From Nocardia aurantia (GTDB lineage: Bacteria; Actinomycetota; Actinomycetes; Mycobacteriales; Mycobacteriaceae), in assembly GCF_009604425.1 (NCBI RefSeq), contig NZ_WEGI01000003.1:496001-560000 (forward strand): DNA of 64,000 bases. Direction: 5' to 3'. Made by a program: the position numbers and the translations under genes. A model generated the notes under the pieces. It had not been told where the DNA came from. It ran no database searches and saw nothing but the letters and a program-made list of their open reading frames with translations. This document shows, one piece after another, positions 18,301 to 25,230 of the stretch. Within the stretch, counting starts at the first letter, position 1. Every line of letters starts with the position of its first letter.

Positions 18301-18805
18301 GTGGGAGCTCACCCGCGCGGTCGCCGAGGGGTACTTCCGGGTGCTCGCCTACAAGGACGAGTACGAGGTGGCCCGGTTGCACCTGGCCGCCGACTACGAC
18401 CGCATCGCCCGGGACATGGGGATCGAGGGCGCGTATTCGGTGTCCTACCAACTGCATCCGCCGATGCTGCGGCTGTTCGGCCGGGAGTCCAAGCTGCCGA
18501 TGGGCAAGCCGTACGAGTGGGGTTTCCGGTTCCTGCGCCGCACGAAGCGGTTGCGCGGCACGCCGTTCGACGTCTGGGGCCTGCACCCGGATCGCGCCGC
18601 CGAGCGCCGGCTGATCGGGGAGTACGAGAAGCTGGTCGAGGACGCGGTACTCGGTGAGCCCGGCGCGGACTACGCGCACCGGGTCGAACTCGCGGCCTCG
18701 ATCCTGGATGTCAAGGGCTACGCCGGGATCAAGGATCGGTCGATCGAACGATGGCGGGAACGGGTCGCTCGATTGCGGGCGGCTGACACCGGGGCGCCCG
18801 TGTGA
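15308..18805 (+). CDS. Indolepyruvate ferredoxin oxidoreductase-family enzyme (fused)
   Basis: 1165 residues: a single-chain 2-oxoacid:ferredoxin oxidoreductase. The N-terminal pyrimidine-binding domain has SGYPGSPLGG near residue 40. The thiamine-pyrophosphate domain includes CSGCPHN (about 418-424), GIGCHGM-like VGCHGM, and GDGTLSHSG with NAAVAMTGGQD. An iron-sulfur segment near residues 620-680 has CEGCGDC and further Cys in SNC, SCN, TCLEGDC. The C-terminal gamma domain starts with FTGIGGTGV (about 717). It would oxidatively decarboxylate a 2-oxoacid to an acyl-CoA and reduce ferredoxin. Coupled to the upstream amidohydrolase by a 4-bp overlap and under operator copy e. Presence in a catabolic operon suggests a branched or aromatic 2-oxoacid intermediate. 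Confidence 0.92.
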   Translation: MTIAERTSTEVILSGAETLVRLLVLRHRLDERDGLNTATMVSGYPGSPLGGVDLALDQRAAEVAEHRILHRPGLNEELAVATVWGSQMGAVVPYEGVDGVAGAWYGKGPGLDRSGDAMKHANAMGAGANGGVVMFCGDDPGSKSSTLACDSQYTFADACMPVLYPGDQQDVLDLGVHAFRMSRQSGAWVGLKMVTAVADGVGTVELDPGRHESGFGTPLFVDGEPWTHQPLARIGPHAVPDQEALVTDRRLRAAQAYARQHGLDRVSGAAPGARLGVVCAGKTYFDVLQAFSDLGYDDPADAGVRVLKLAMTFPLVEETAVEFAGSVDRILVVEEKRPFVEHQLRAILHEAGSRVPVAGKRDGSGQPLISAVGELDASAVRKALSVLLPDLVRPEPASSPGVRIDLPLLAIPSRAPAFCSGCPHNRSTVAPDGALVGGGVGCHGMVYFEARHADTRALPPTPMGAEGVPWIGLAPFVSEPHVIQNLGDGTLSHSGTLAIRAAVAANANLTFKILYNAAVAMTGGQDVTGLLDVPAMTRALQAEGVREIVVCAEEPHRYGRRARWAPGVEVLDRSALPTTQERLREVPGVTVIIYDQRCAAEARRLRKRGELPTPPQRVVINQAVCEGCGDCSTKSNCLSVLPVETEFGVKRQIHDASCNRDYTCLEGDCPSFVTITPRTRRSWWPARGRRRAVPRPALPPGELPEPRIAELDKVFGVYFTGIGGTGVITAARILAHAAEAGGLVIGGMDQTGLSQKAGPVVSHLRLAKDRETLRANVVGAGGADLYLSGDILQAASPNHLAKTAPGRTRAVVDRSITPTPTMLQAGVAAPDLASLEAAIAAHVGADRSVLLDTNDLAARVFADNLLANVILLGAAFQAGALPLTAADLDAALRRQGRSAESNRAAFEWGRWAVHDPAAVAAVLAEHAAAQGVRDINDPGAAAATTAAELVGRRTVPDQLRDLVIRRAGQAVDYQNARRAERYLDLVERTATVDDAAHEWELTRAVAEGYFRVLAYKDEYEVARLHLAADYDRIARDMGIEGAYSVSYQLHPPMLRLFGRESKLPMGKPYEWGFRFLRRTKRLRGTPFDVWGLHPDRAAERRLIGEYEKLVEDAVLGEPGADYAHRVELAASILDVKGYAGIKDRSIERWRERVARLRAADTGAPV

Positions 18806-18842
18806 TCCGGGCCGACGCGACCGAGCCGGTGCGAGCGGCCGC

Positions 18843-19136
18843 ATGAGCGGTCACGGGCCGGAGGCGGCAGCGGAGCGTACCCATGCGGGATCCCCGCTCA
18901 TGCCCGGCGGATACGGCACGAGTGCGCTGCCGGAGGATTCGTTCGCCGATACGGCGGACGGCCCCGGCGTGCCGGGGTTCGCCGGCGGCAGCGTCGGAGA
19001 TGCGCCGGCGCGGCACCGGTTCTCTGCCGGGAACCGTACGGCGGTGCCGCGAGTGGCCAGATCCGGGGTGTTCGCGGGAACGAACGGTCCGGTCGGGGTG
19101 CGTCGTCCGGATCGTGGCGGGAGAATCGTGGGGTGA
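18843..19136 (+). CDS. Possible small hypothetical protein
   Basis: An open frame of 97 residues from ATG 18843 ends in TGA 19134-19136, which overlaps the GTG start of the EthD-like gene (GTGA), the coupling seen elsewhere in this operon. The product is rich in Gly, Ala, Pro and Arg with no recognisable domain or membrane segment, and no good ribosome site is seen. The long gap would otherwise be empty. Either a real small gene or chance in GC-rich DNA; I favour neither. Confidence 0.25.
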   Translation: MSGHGPEAAAERTHAGSPLMPGGYGTSALPEDSFADTADGPGVPGFAGGSVGDAPARHRFSAGNRTAVPRVARSGVFAGTNGPVGVRRPDRGGRIVG

Positions 19137-19834
19137 TCAAACGTATCCGCTTCGCTCGCCGGCCCGGAAAACTGCGTGCGCAGGACTTTCCGGTGTTGTG
19201 GTGCAGCGCGGTCGGCGCGGGCGCGGAGGCCCCGCCCGCAGTGCGGCCGCGGCGGATCGCCGTGTGCACGACCGTGCCCAACATCGGCGACCTCCGGCCT
19301 CGCCACGACGGAGTCGGCATCGAATGGTTCGACGACACCGGGCATTTGGCGCAGTACGAGAGCTGGTTGACGGAGGGCCGCGGCCGTACGGTGGCGGCCG
19401 GGCTGACGGCTGTCGGCGGCGACACCGTGGTGTGCGCGGACGAGAGCGTGCTGCGCGGGGCGGACTGGCTCGCCGGGCGCTGGCATCAGGGTGGCGTGAA
19501 GCTCAAGCACATGGCGCTCGCGGTCCGGGACCCGTCGCTGACCACCGCCGACTTCGCCGACCGGTGGCGCGGCCACGCCGGCACCGCGCCGGGCCCGAAT
19601 CCCGTGGCGGCCACCATCATTCCCGAGCACGTCCGCGGCCGGGCCTACGTCCAGAACCATCCGCTCGGTGCGGAACGGCCCTACGATGCCGTCAACGAGG
19701 TCTGGTTCGACGACGCCGCCGGCCTGCGCGCCCGGGTGGAATGGTTCCGGGACAACGACATCGGCAGCGGCGACGCGATGTTCGCCCAGTCCTGGTTCCT
19801 GGCCGTACGTGAGGAGATCGTGTACGGCCGTTGA
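19133..19834 (+). CDS. EthD-domain protein
   Basis: 233 residues. The C-terminal half (about 120-230) fits the EthD/dimeric alpha-beta-barrel fold: KLKHMALAVRDPSLTTADFADRW, an EHVRGRAYVQNH core, and YDAVNEVWFDD. An N-terminal half of similar size (TVPNIGDL...IEWFDDTGHL) looks like a degenerate copy of the same fold, so the chain may be a two-domain fusion. EthD proteins accompany P450 and other oxygenase pathways as small accessory or isomerase-like proteins. GTG 19133 chosen. Follows the large oxidoreductase on the same strand and precedes a second EthD-like gene. Confidence 0.75.
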   Translation: MIKRIRFARRPGKLRAQDFPVLWCSAVGAGAEAPPAVRPRRIAVCTTVPNIGDLRPRHDGVGIEWFDDTGHLAQYESWLTEGRGRTVAAGLTAVGGDTVVCADESVLRGADWLAGRWHQGGVKLKHMALAVRDPSLTTADFADRWRGHAGTAPGPNPVAATIIPEHVRGRAYVQNHPLGAERPYDAVNEVWFDDAAGLRARVEWFRDNDIGSGDAMFAQSWFLAVREEIVYGR

Positions 19835-19878
19835 GCCCCGGCGCATCCGGCACCGGGGGAGTATCCGGAGGTGGTTCC

Positions 19879-20199
19879 GTGCCGAAAGGCATCATGGTGG
19901 TGCAGTCCAGCCCCGCCGATCCCGCGAAAGACGCCGAGTTCAACACGTGGTACGCGGAACAGCATCTGCCCGAACTGTTGTCGGTGCCGGGCTTCGTCAG
20001 CGCCCGCCGCTACCGTGTCCACCGCGGAGCGCAGGGGCTGCCGTCCTATCTGGCCGTCTACGAACTCGAGGCCGACGACCTGAACGCGCCGCTGGTCGCG
20101 CTGCGGGAACGCAACGGCGCCGACCGGGCCGCGGGCGCCGAACTGCTCAGCGCTGATCCGCCGCCGATCGTCACGGTCTACGAACTGATCGAGGACTGA
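19879..20199 (+). CDS. Small EthD-like dimeric alpha-beta-barrel protein
   Basis: 106 residues from GTG 19879, which has GGAGG seven bases upstream. KGIMVVQSSPAD, FNTWYAEQHLPELLSVPGFVSARRY and YLAVYELEADD follow the ferredoxin-like beta-alpha-beta pattern of EthD/DUF4286-type proteins. Last gene of the rightward set, followed by a very strong palindromic terminator. Likely works with the preceding EthD protein; no catalytic residue can be named. Confidence 0.75.
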   Translation: MPKGIMVVQSSPADPAKDAEFNTWYAEQHLPELLSVPGFVSARRYRVHRGAQGLPSYLAVYELEADDLNAPLVALRERNGADRAAGAELLSADPPPIVTVYELIED

Positions 20200-20202
20200 G
20201 CC

Positions 20203-20234
20203 ACCGGCCCCGGCGGCGCGCCGCCGGGGCCGGT
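20203..20234. terminator. Perfect 32-bp GC palindrome, bidirectional terminator
   Basis: A perfectly self-complementary 32-bp sequence (ACCGGCCCC... mirrored to ...GGGGCCGGT) fills the 34-bp gap between two converging genes (stops at 20199 and 20234). No U-run follows, as is usual in actinobacteria. It would form a 14-16 bp hairpin in either transcript. Confidence 0.75.
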
Positions 20235-20740
20235 CAGTGCCGTTCCTCCAAGCTGCGCAACAGGATTCGCGCCAGCCGGTCGAGCTCGCGCCGGTCCGGC
20301 GCGGACAGCACCGACAGCAGCGCGGTCTCGTTCCGGGTGTGGGCCGCCACCACGATGTCGATGCGTTCGCGCCCGGCCGCGGTGAGCGCGACCCGCACCG
20401 CGCGGCGGTCGCCCGCGTCGGCGATCCGCCGCACCAGCCCCGCGGATTCCAAACGGTCCAGCCGGCTGGTCATCCCGGCCCGCGACAGCATGAGCGTGTC
20501 GGCCAGTACGGACGGGTTGAGCTCGAACGGCTCCCCGGCCCGCCGCAGCGCCGCCAGCACATCGAACTCCCCGCGCCCCAGGCCGTGCGCGGTGAACACC
20601 GATTCGATCGCGCGCTCACCCAGCTGATACATCCGGCCGAGCCGGCCGAGGATCGCCATCGCCTCCAGATCCAGTTCGGGCCGTTCCCGCTGCCATTGCG
20701 CCACGATCGCGTCGATCGCATCCGAGTCCCGCTCCACCAT
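20234..20740 (-). CDS. MarR-family transcriptional regulator
   Basis: 168 residues. MarR fold: FTAHGLGRGEFDVLAALRRAG leads into the HTH (LADTLMLSRAGMTSRLDRLESAG, about 74-96) and the wing RRIADAGDRRAVRVALTAAG. ATG 20740; GTG follows at once as an alternative. Divergent from a cupin gene, with a nested palindrome between them, the standard repressor-target layout. Ligand unknown. Confidence 0.9.
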   Translation of the reverse strand: MVERDSDAIDAIVAQWQRERPELDLEAMAILGRLGRMYQLGERAIESVFTAHGLGRGEFDVLAALRRAGEPFELNPSVLADTLMLSRAGMTSRLDRLESAGLVRRIADAGDRRAVRVALTAAGRERIDIVVAAHTRNETALLSVLSAPDRRELDRLARILLRSLEERH

Positions 20741-20752
20741 GGACAGAAGTTT

Positions 20753-20784
20753 ATTCGATGGAATATAGTTAGATATCGAACTAT
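20753..20784. promoter_or_regulatory. MarR operator between MarR and cupin genes
   Basis: ATAGTT-N8-AACTAT (20765-20784) is a perfect inverted repeat in AT-rich DNA. A second pair, TTCGAT...ATCGAA (20753-20780), partly overlaps it. Binding by the adjacent MarR protein is inferred. Confidence 0.55.
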
Positions 20785-20813
20785 CAGTCACCAAATCTTC
20801 TGGAGTGAGTGTC

Positions 20814-21317
20814 ATGAGCATCCCGACCCCCGCCATGCCCGCCGCGATCCGTCGCCATGAGGACGCCGAGACCGGCGGCAACGACCGCGTCACCGCCCGC
20901 CTGCTGATCGACGGCAACGAGACCGGCGGCGCCGTGAGCACCCTCGAGGTGACCATGGCGGCCGGTGCCGACGGCGCCACACCGCACTATCACACCCGCT
21001 CCGAGGAGCTGTTCTACGTGGCCGAGGGCGAGTTGCAGGTGCTGACCGGCGACGAGATCGTCACCGTCGGCGCGGGCGGGGCGCTGGTCGTGCCGCGTTT
21101 CATGCCGCACGCCTTCGGCGCCGCCCCGGACAGCCCGGCCCGCATCCTCATCGCGCTCACACCCGGCCTGGAGCGCTTCGGCTACTTCCGGGTCCTGGAC
21201 CGGGTGCTCGCCGGGCAGGCCGAATACGCCGAACTCCTTGCCGCGCAGGACACCTACGACAACCACTTCGTCGACGCCCCGCAGTGGTGGGCCGAGCGCG
21301 AGGCGAACCGCCGCTGA
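20814..21317 (+). CDS. Cupin-domain protein
   Basis: 167 residues, one cupin barrel. Motif 1 includes PHYHTRSEELFYVAEGE with two His and one Glu metal ligands (about 60-75); motif 2 includes VPRFMPHAFGA with the last His. A helical C-terminus follows. GGAG lies nine bases before ATG 20814; GTG 20805 is an alternative. Divergent from MarR and probably its target. Such small cupins are dioxygenases, isomerases or quercetinase-like proteins; activity cannot be fixed here. Confidence 0.85.
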   Translation: MSIPTPAMPAAIRRHEDAETGGNDRVTARLLIDGNETGGAVSTLEVTMAAGADGATPHYHTRSEELFYVAEGELQVLTGDEIVTVGAGGALVVPRFMPHAFGAAPDSPARILIALTPGLERFGYFRVLDRVLAGQAEYAELLAAQDTYDNHFVDAPQWWAEREANRR

Positions 21318-21415
21318 CGCGGATCCCACCGGTGCTGTCGTCGCTGCGACGCAGTCGGTTCGGCCGAAGCGCCCGAACACGGCGGCCGGCGCGTTCGATC
21401 GCGCGGTGCGCGAGC

Positions 21416-21892
21416 TCAGCGTCCACGCGGCGAGCCGGTCGACGGGCCGCCGGAATCGCGGGTCTCGACGGCGTGGATGGTCTTGACGAGTTGCCGGTCC
21501 AGGACGCCTCTGCCCACCGTGCCCAGCACCGCCCCGAGTACGTGTCCGGTGGCGTTCTTGCCGTCGCGGACCACGACGGCGTCGACCTCGGTGGTTCCGT
21601 CGGGCCTCGGCGTGAGGGTGTAGGTATGCCCGGACGCGCCGCCCCACAGGTTGGAGTCCGTGGTCGTCATGACGATGTGGCGCGGGTCGGACCAGTCGTA
21701 GTGCAGGCGCTCCCAGATGTGATTCGAGCCCTCGGTGACGTCGGCGTGGGTGGCGTCCCGGTCGTGCACGCGGAGGTACGAATCGGCGCTGTTGCCGAAC
21801 AACTGCCCCCGGCCCGGTCCGAAGTCGGTGAGGGCGGCGAGGAACTGCTCGGGCGTCGCGGTGGTGGTGTGCGTCAGATGGATGGTGGACAT
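21416..21892 (-). CDS. SRPBCC (START-like) domain protein
   Basis: 158 residues. The fold pattern of polyketide-cyclase/START-like proteins is seen: STIHLTHTTTATPEQFLAALTDF at the start, a central antiparallel sheet (WERLHYDWSDPRHIVMTTTDS...GHTYTLTPRPDG) and a long C-terminal helix. AGGAG precedes ATG 21892. It ends about 100 bp from the convergent cupin gene. Upstream (21893-22121) I see no further gene. Ligand unknown. Confidence 0.78.
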   Translation of the reverse strand: MSTIHLTHTTTATPEQFLAALTDFGPGRGQLFGNSADSYLRVHDRDATHADVTEGSNHIWERLHYDWSDPRHIVMTTTDSNLWGGASGHTYTLTPRPDGTTEVDAVVVRDGKNATGHVLGAVLGTVGRGVLDRQLVKTIHAVETRDSGGPSTGSPRGR

Positions 21893-22121
21893 CGTGTACT
21901 CCTGAGTCGACTGGTTGACGTGGTGATCTCACAGTGACGGCCGGATTACCCGGCCGGAGCTGGGCGCCTCCGCGATGTCGCCGGGCCGTGATCGAATGCG
22001 GCGCGACCGGCGATGCGCGAGCGCTCTGGCGAATATTGTATTCCCGGCAGGTGCGCCGCCGGTACGTCCGCCGGTCGGGACGGTGAATGTGGTTGCCCTG
22101 CCGGTATTTTCGGCCGGGTGC

Positions 22122-23054
22122 TCAGGACCGGACGACCCATTCGAAGGCCGTGGCCTTCGAGCGGGCGCCCTGGGCGGTCTTGGACCGGTTCGGTTCGCCC
22201 AGGTCGGAGAGGAGTTTCTCGGTCGTGCCGACCAGTTCGGCCAGGATCGCCGGGGTGAACCAGCCCGGCCGGGTGGCGAACAGGATGTCCTCGGTGGACG
22301 TGTTGCCGCTGGCCCCGGGCGCGAACGGGCAGCCACCCAGGCCGCCGAGCGACCCGTCCACGAAACCGGCCCCGGCCGAGATCGCCGCCAGGGTGTTGGC
22401 GACGCCGAGCCCCCAGGTGTCGTGCCCGTGGTAGCCGATGCGGCGGCGCGGAGTCTCGGCCGCCACTCGTTCGATCAGGCTGGTGACCTGGGCCGGCACC
22501 GCCTGGCCGAGGGTGTCGCAGAGGACGATGTCGTCGGCGCCGTCGGTGCGCGGGTCGGCGGCGAGGGCCAGTACTCGGTCCGGGTCGACCGGGCCGTCGA
22601 ACGGGCAGGTGAACGAGGTCGCCAGGGTCAGTTGGATGCGGCCACCGGCGGCGCGGGTGCGCTCGATCGCGGCGGGCATCGCGGCGATGCTGTCCTCGGC
22701 GGTGCGGCCGATATTGGCCTGGTTGTGCGCGTCCGACACCGACAGGCAGTACTGGAAGTTGCGGGCGCCCGCGGCGATCGCCTTCTCGATATGGCGCGGC
22801 GTGGCGACCCACAGCCAGCAGCGCTCCAGTTCCCCGGGGGTCAGCCGTTCCACCAACTCCAGCGAATTGGCCAGCGGCGGAACGAGATCCGCTCGCGCCA
22901 GCGAACCTATCTCTAGCTCCGGCACCCCGAGCGCCAACAGCCGCCGTGCCAGGTCGGCCTTGGTCTCGGTCGGCAGCATGCCGCGGGTCAGCTGGAGCCC
23001 GTCACGCAGGGTGACATCCCGCAGCGTGGCCGCGGGCGTGAAGGTGTCGTTCAT
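22122..23054 (-). CDS. HMG-CoA lyase-like aldolase
   Basis: 310 residues of the HMGL/DRE-TIM family. DVTLRDGLQ (13-21) carries the substrate Arg and metal Asp; YHGHDTWG (208-215) carries two metal His; GCPFAPGASGN (241-251) carries Cys242, the flexible-loop acid of HMG-CoA lyases. This favours a lyase (3-hydroxy-3-methylglutaryl-CoA to acetoacetate plus acetyl-CoA, or a related 3-hydroxy-acyl-CoA) over a homocitrate-type synthase. AGAGGA precedes ATG 23054. No copy of the shared operator; only an AGTAAG half-site at 23215. It may complete breakdown of a branched acid from the island. Confidence 0.9.
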   Translation of the reverse strand: MNDTFTPAATLRDVTLRDGLQLTRGMLPTETKADLARRLLALGVPELEIGSLARADLVPPLANSLELVERLTPGELERCWLWVATPRHIEKAIAAGARNFQYCLSVSDAHNQANIGRTAEDSIAAMPAAIERTRAAGGRIQLTLATSFTCPFDGPVDPDRVLALAADPRTDGADDIVLCDTLGQAVPAQVTSLIERVAAETPRRRIGYHGHDTWGLGVANTLAAISAGAGFVDGSLGGLGGCPFAPGASGNTSTEDILFATRPGWFTPAILAELVGTTEKLLSDLGEPNRSKTAQGARSKATAFEWVVRS

Positions 23055-23652
23055 CGAGATCCTCTCGCTGCGGGGTGCCGAGGTACCGGTTCCGAGCTTA
23101 TCGCCGGCCTGCTCCACTCGGCGTCGCGGGCGAGTGGCCGCTGCGGAGGAGTTCGGGGTGAGCTCTGCCGATATCCCGGCGGCGGAAACGCCCGTGGGCG
23201 CGCCGCCGGTTGGAGTAAGTCGATCGCCTAGCGAACCCGCCAATTGTTCCGAAGGCCAACCCCTGCTCTCCCGCTACTGTGATCCGTCCTCTTGACGTGT
23301 GTTAACCGATTGATCAACACTACTCGTGAGGAACCGGAATGTGTTCCGGTGCAGGAACTTCGCCGGATGTCAGTCCCGGCGCGCCCCGGGGAAGAGGTGG
23401 ACGGATGCGTCGGGTACCGGCCGGAATGCGGCGGCACGTGCCGGCCGCGGTGGTGGGGCTGGTGGCCGCGCGGCCGGTCGGGACGCGGGGGGCGGTGCAG
23501 CCGCGGGACGAGGTCGGCACGACGACCGCGGCACGGGCGCGATCGAGGCGAGTCGTCGGAGGCGACCTGTCCACGGCGGCCTACACCTCGCCACCGGACC
23601 AGCACTCCACCCTCGGATCATGACCGCTTCGACCCTCATCCCAGGAGCAACG
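23055..23652. other. Gene-poor divergent spacer
   Basis: This 598-bp gap separates the leftward HMG-CoA-lyase-like gene from the rightward esterase. It contains a promoter-like TTGACG (23293-23298) followed by GTGTT-N12-AACAC (23299-23320), a possible operator. A frame from ATG 23404 (about 73 codons, Arg/Val-rich) has no recognisable domain. I see no convincing gene. Confidence 0.4.
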
Positions 23653-24525
23653 ATGCCCCACACCCTGTCCCTGCGTCCGGCGGTCGCCGCCGCCTGTCTC
23701 CTCACCGCCTGCGCTGCCGCCACGGGCACCGCGCACGCGCAGCCGATCGCCGCGACGCTGGTTTATGTGGCACTGGGGGATTCGTTCTCCGCGGGGGTGG
23801 GTCTCGATCCGCAGGCACCGACACCGGGTGGCCTGCCGAGCGTGTGTGGGCGGTCGATGGTCGACTATCCGCGGCTCGTCGCGGCGGCACTGGGCGCCGC
23901 GGAGTTCCGCGACGTCAGCTGCGGCGGCGCGACCACCGCGAATCTGACCGGGCCGCAACCGGATATCAGCGAGCCGGTCCCACCGCAGTTCGACGCCCTG
24001 ACCACCGACACCACGCTGGTCACCATCGGGATCGGCGGTAATGACATCGGCCTGGAACAACTCGCGGGCAGTTGTCTCGCTCCGCTGCCGTCGTGCAGTG
24101 CGGCGGCAGCGGGCGCCGGAGACCCTGTCGGACAGCGGATCGAGGGGTTCGCACCCGTGTACGGGACCGTCGTCGAGCAGGTCCGCGCACATTCCCCGCG
24201 CGCCCGGATCGTGCTGGTCGGCTACCCGACCGGTGTCCGAGCCGGGGGCTGCCCCGATACGCAGCCGATGCGGTCCGCCGACGCCGACTACCTGGAAGCG
24301 AAAGTCGAGCAACTCGACTACGTCATGGCCGCTCAGGCCGCCGCCCACGGCGCGACCTACGTCGACCTGCTTCCGTCCACTCGTGGCCACGACGCCTGCG
24401 CGGATCCCGCCGGCACCTGGATCACCGGTGTCTATCCGGGCCCTGGTGCGCCGATTCCGTTGCACCCCAATGCCGCCGGGCATCGCAACGCCGCCCGGCA
24501 GATCCTCGCGACTCTGGGTGACTGA
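23653..24525 (+). CDS. Secreted SGNH/GDSL hydrolase
   Basis: 290 residues. A signal peptide (hydrophobic core AAACLLTACAAATGTAHA, likely cut after AHA near 28) precedes the GDSL-like fold: GDSFSAG with the nucleophile Ser, SCGGATT (block II Gly), GIGGNDIG with the oxyanion Asn, and PLHPNAAGH with the catalytic His. Six cysteines in the mature part suggest disulfides. CAGGAGC precedes ATG 23653. Resembles actinobacterial secreted SGNH lipases/esterases. Acts outside the membrane on acyl esters. Confidence 0.9.
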   Translation: MPHTLSLRPAVAAACLLTACAAATGTAHAQPIAATLVYVALGDSFSAGVGLDPQAPTPGGLPSVCGRSMVDYPRLVAAALGAAEFRDVSCGGATTANLTGPQPDISEPVPPQFDALTTDTTLVTIGIGGNDIGLEQLAGSCLAPLPSCSAAAAGAGDPVGQRIEGFAPVYGTVVEQVRAHSPRARIVLVGYPTGVRAGGCPDTQPMRSADADYLEAKVEQLDYVMAAQAAAHGATYVDLLPSTRGHDACADPAGTWITGVYPGPGAPIPLHPNAAGHRNAARQILATLGD

Positions 24526-24549
24526 CCGTTCCGGGGCGCGGTGCCGGGC

Positions 24550-25230
24550 TCACGACACGGCGAATGTCGTTCCGAGACGGGCGAATGCGGTGCCGGGCCC
24601 CTGGGCGAGACGAGCGGAGATCAACGCGCAGACCTCGTCCGGACCGTGAGCGTCGGTGTCGATCGTGAGATCGGCGATGTCGTTGGCGTACACCGAATCG
24701 TAGAACCAGGGCCGCAGGCGGGTGAGGCGGTCGACGATGCGACGGGCGGCGTCCTCTCCGAGGATCTCGACGGGCAGCTTCTTGTCCATCCGGCGCTCGG
24801 AGATTCGGCGTTCGAGCACCTCGAACGGGGGTTTCAGGGTTACCAGGAGGACCGGGAGGCCGTCGAGACGGCGGACGCAGTCCGCGAGGACCGGGGTGTC
24901 GCTCATCAGCAGGTGGTCGACGACGATGTTGGCACCGGCCCGGGCGGCCGAGGCGATCCATTCGTGGAGGACCTCGAAGGCTCGTACCCCGTGCGGTCCG
25001 AAGGTCCAGCGTAAGGGTCCGTCGGGGGCGGCCGGATCGACGGGGACGGCCTGGATGCCCTCGGACGCCAGCGGTCCGTGGTGGCCGTACCGCGCGGGCA
25101 GCGTGTTGGCGAGGAAGTCGTCGATCCCGTAACAGAGCCAGTAGTCGTCGGCGCGTTGCTGGAACAGGCGGCAGGCGGTGGACTTTCCGGATCCGGAGGT
25201 GCCGTTGACGATCACGATCTGCCCGGACAT
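24550..25230 (-). CDS. Chloramphenicol-phosphotransferase-like P-loop kinase
   Basis: 226 residues. Walker A GTSGSGKST (about 9-17) lies at the N-terminus, followed by YGIDDFLANTLP as in chloramphenicol 3-O-phosphotransferase-like kinases. NIVVDHLLM carries the Walker-B-like Asp, and a lid region is Arg-rich (ERRISERRMD). Start: ATG 25230 gives better spacing to GGGAGG than ATG 25233, which overlaps the stop of the upstream gene. Translation is coupled to the CrtC-like gene, so the kinase is in the operon under operator copy f. It may phosphorylate a hydroxyl made in the pathway; antibiotic resistance is only a family possibility. Confidence 0.82.
   Translation of the reverse strand: MSGQIVIVNGTSGSGKSTACRLFQQRADDYWLCYGIDDFLANTLPARYGHHGPLASEGIQAVPVDPAAPDGPLRWTFGPHGVRAFEVLHEWIASAARAGANIVVDHLLMSDTPVLADCVRRLDGLPVLLVTLKPPFEVLERRISERRMDKKLPVEILGEDAARRIVDRLTRLRPWFYDSVYANDIADLTIDTDAHGPDEVCALISARLAQGPGTAFARLGTTFAVS

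Noticed and set aside
23208..23235. Another copy of the shared operator before the HMG-CoA-lyase-like gene
   Set aside because: Only the left half AGTAAG matches; the core and right half do not.
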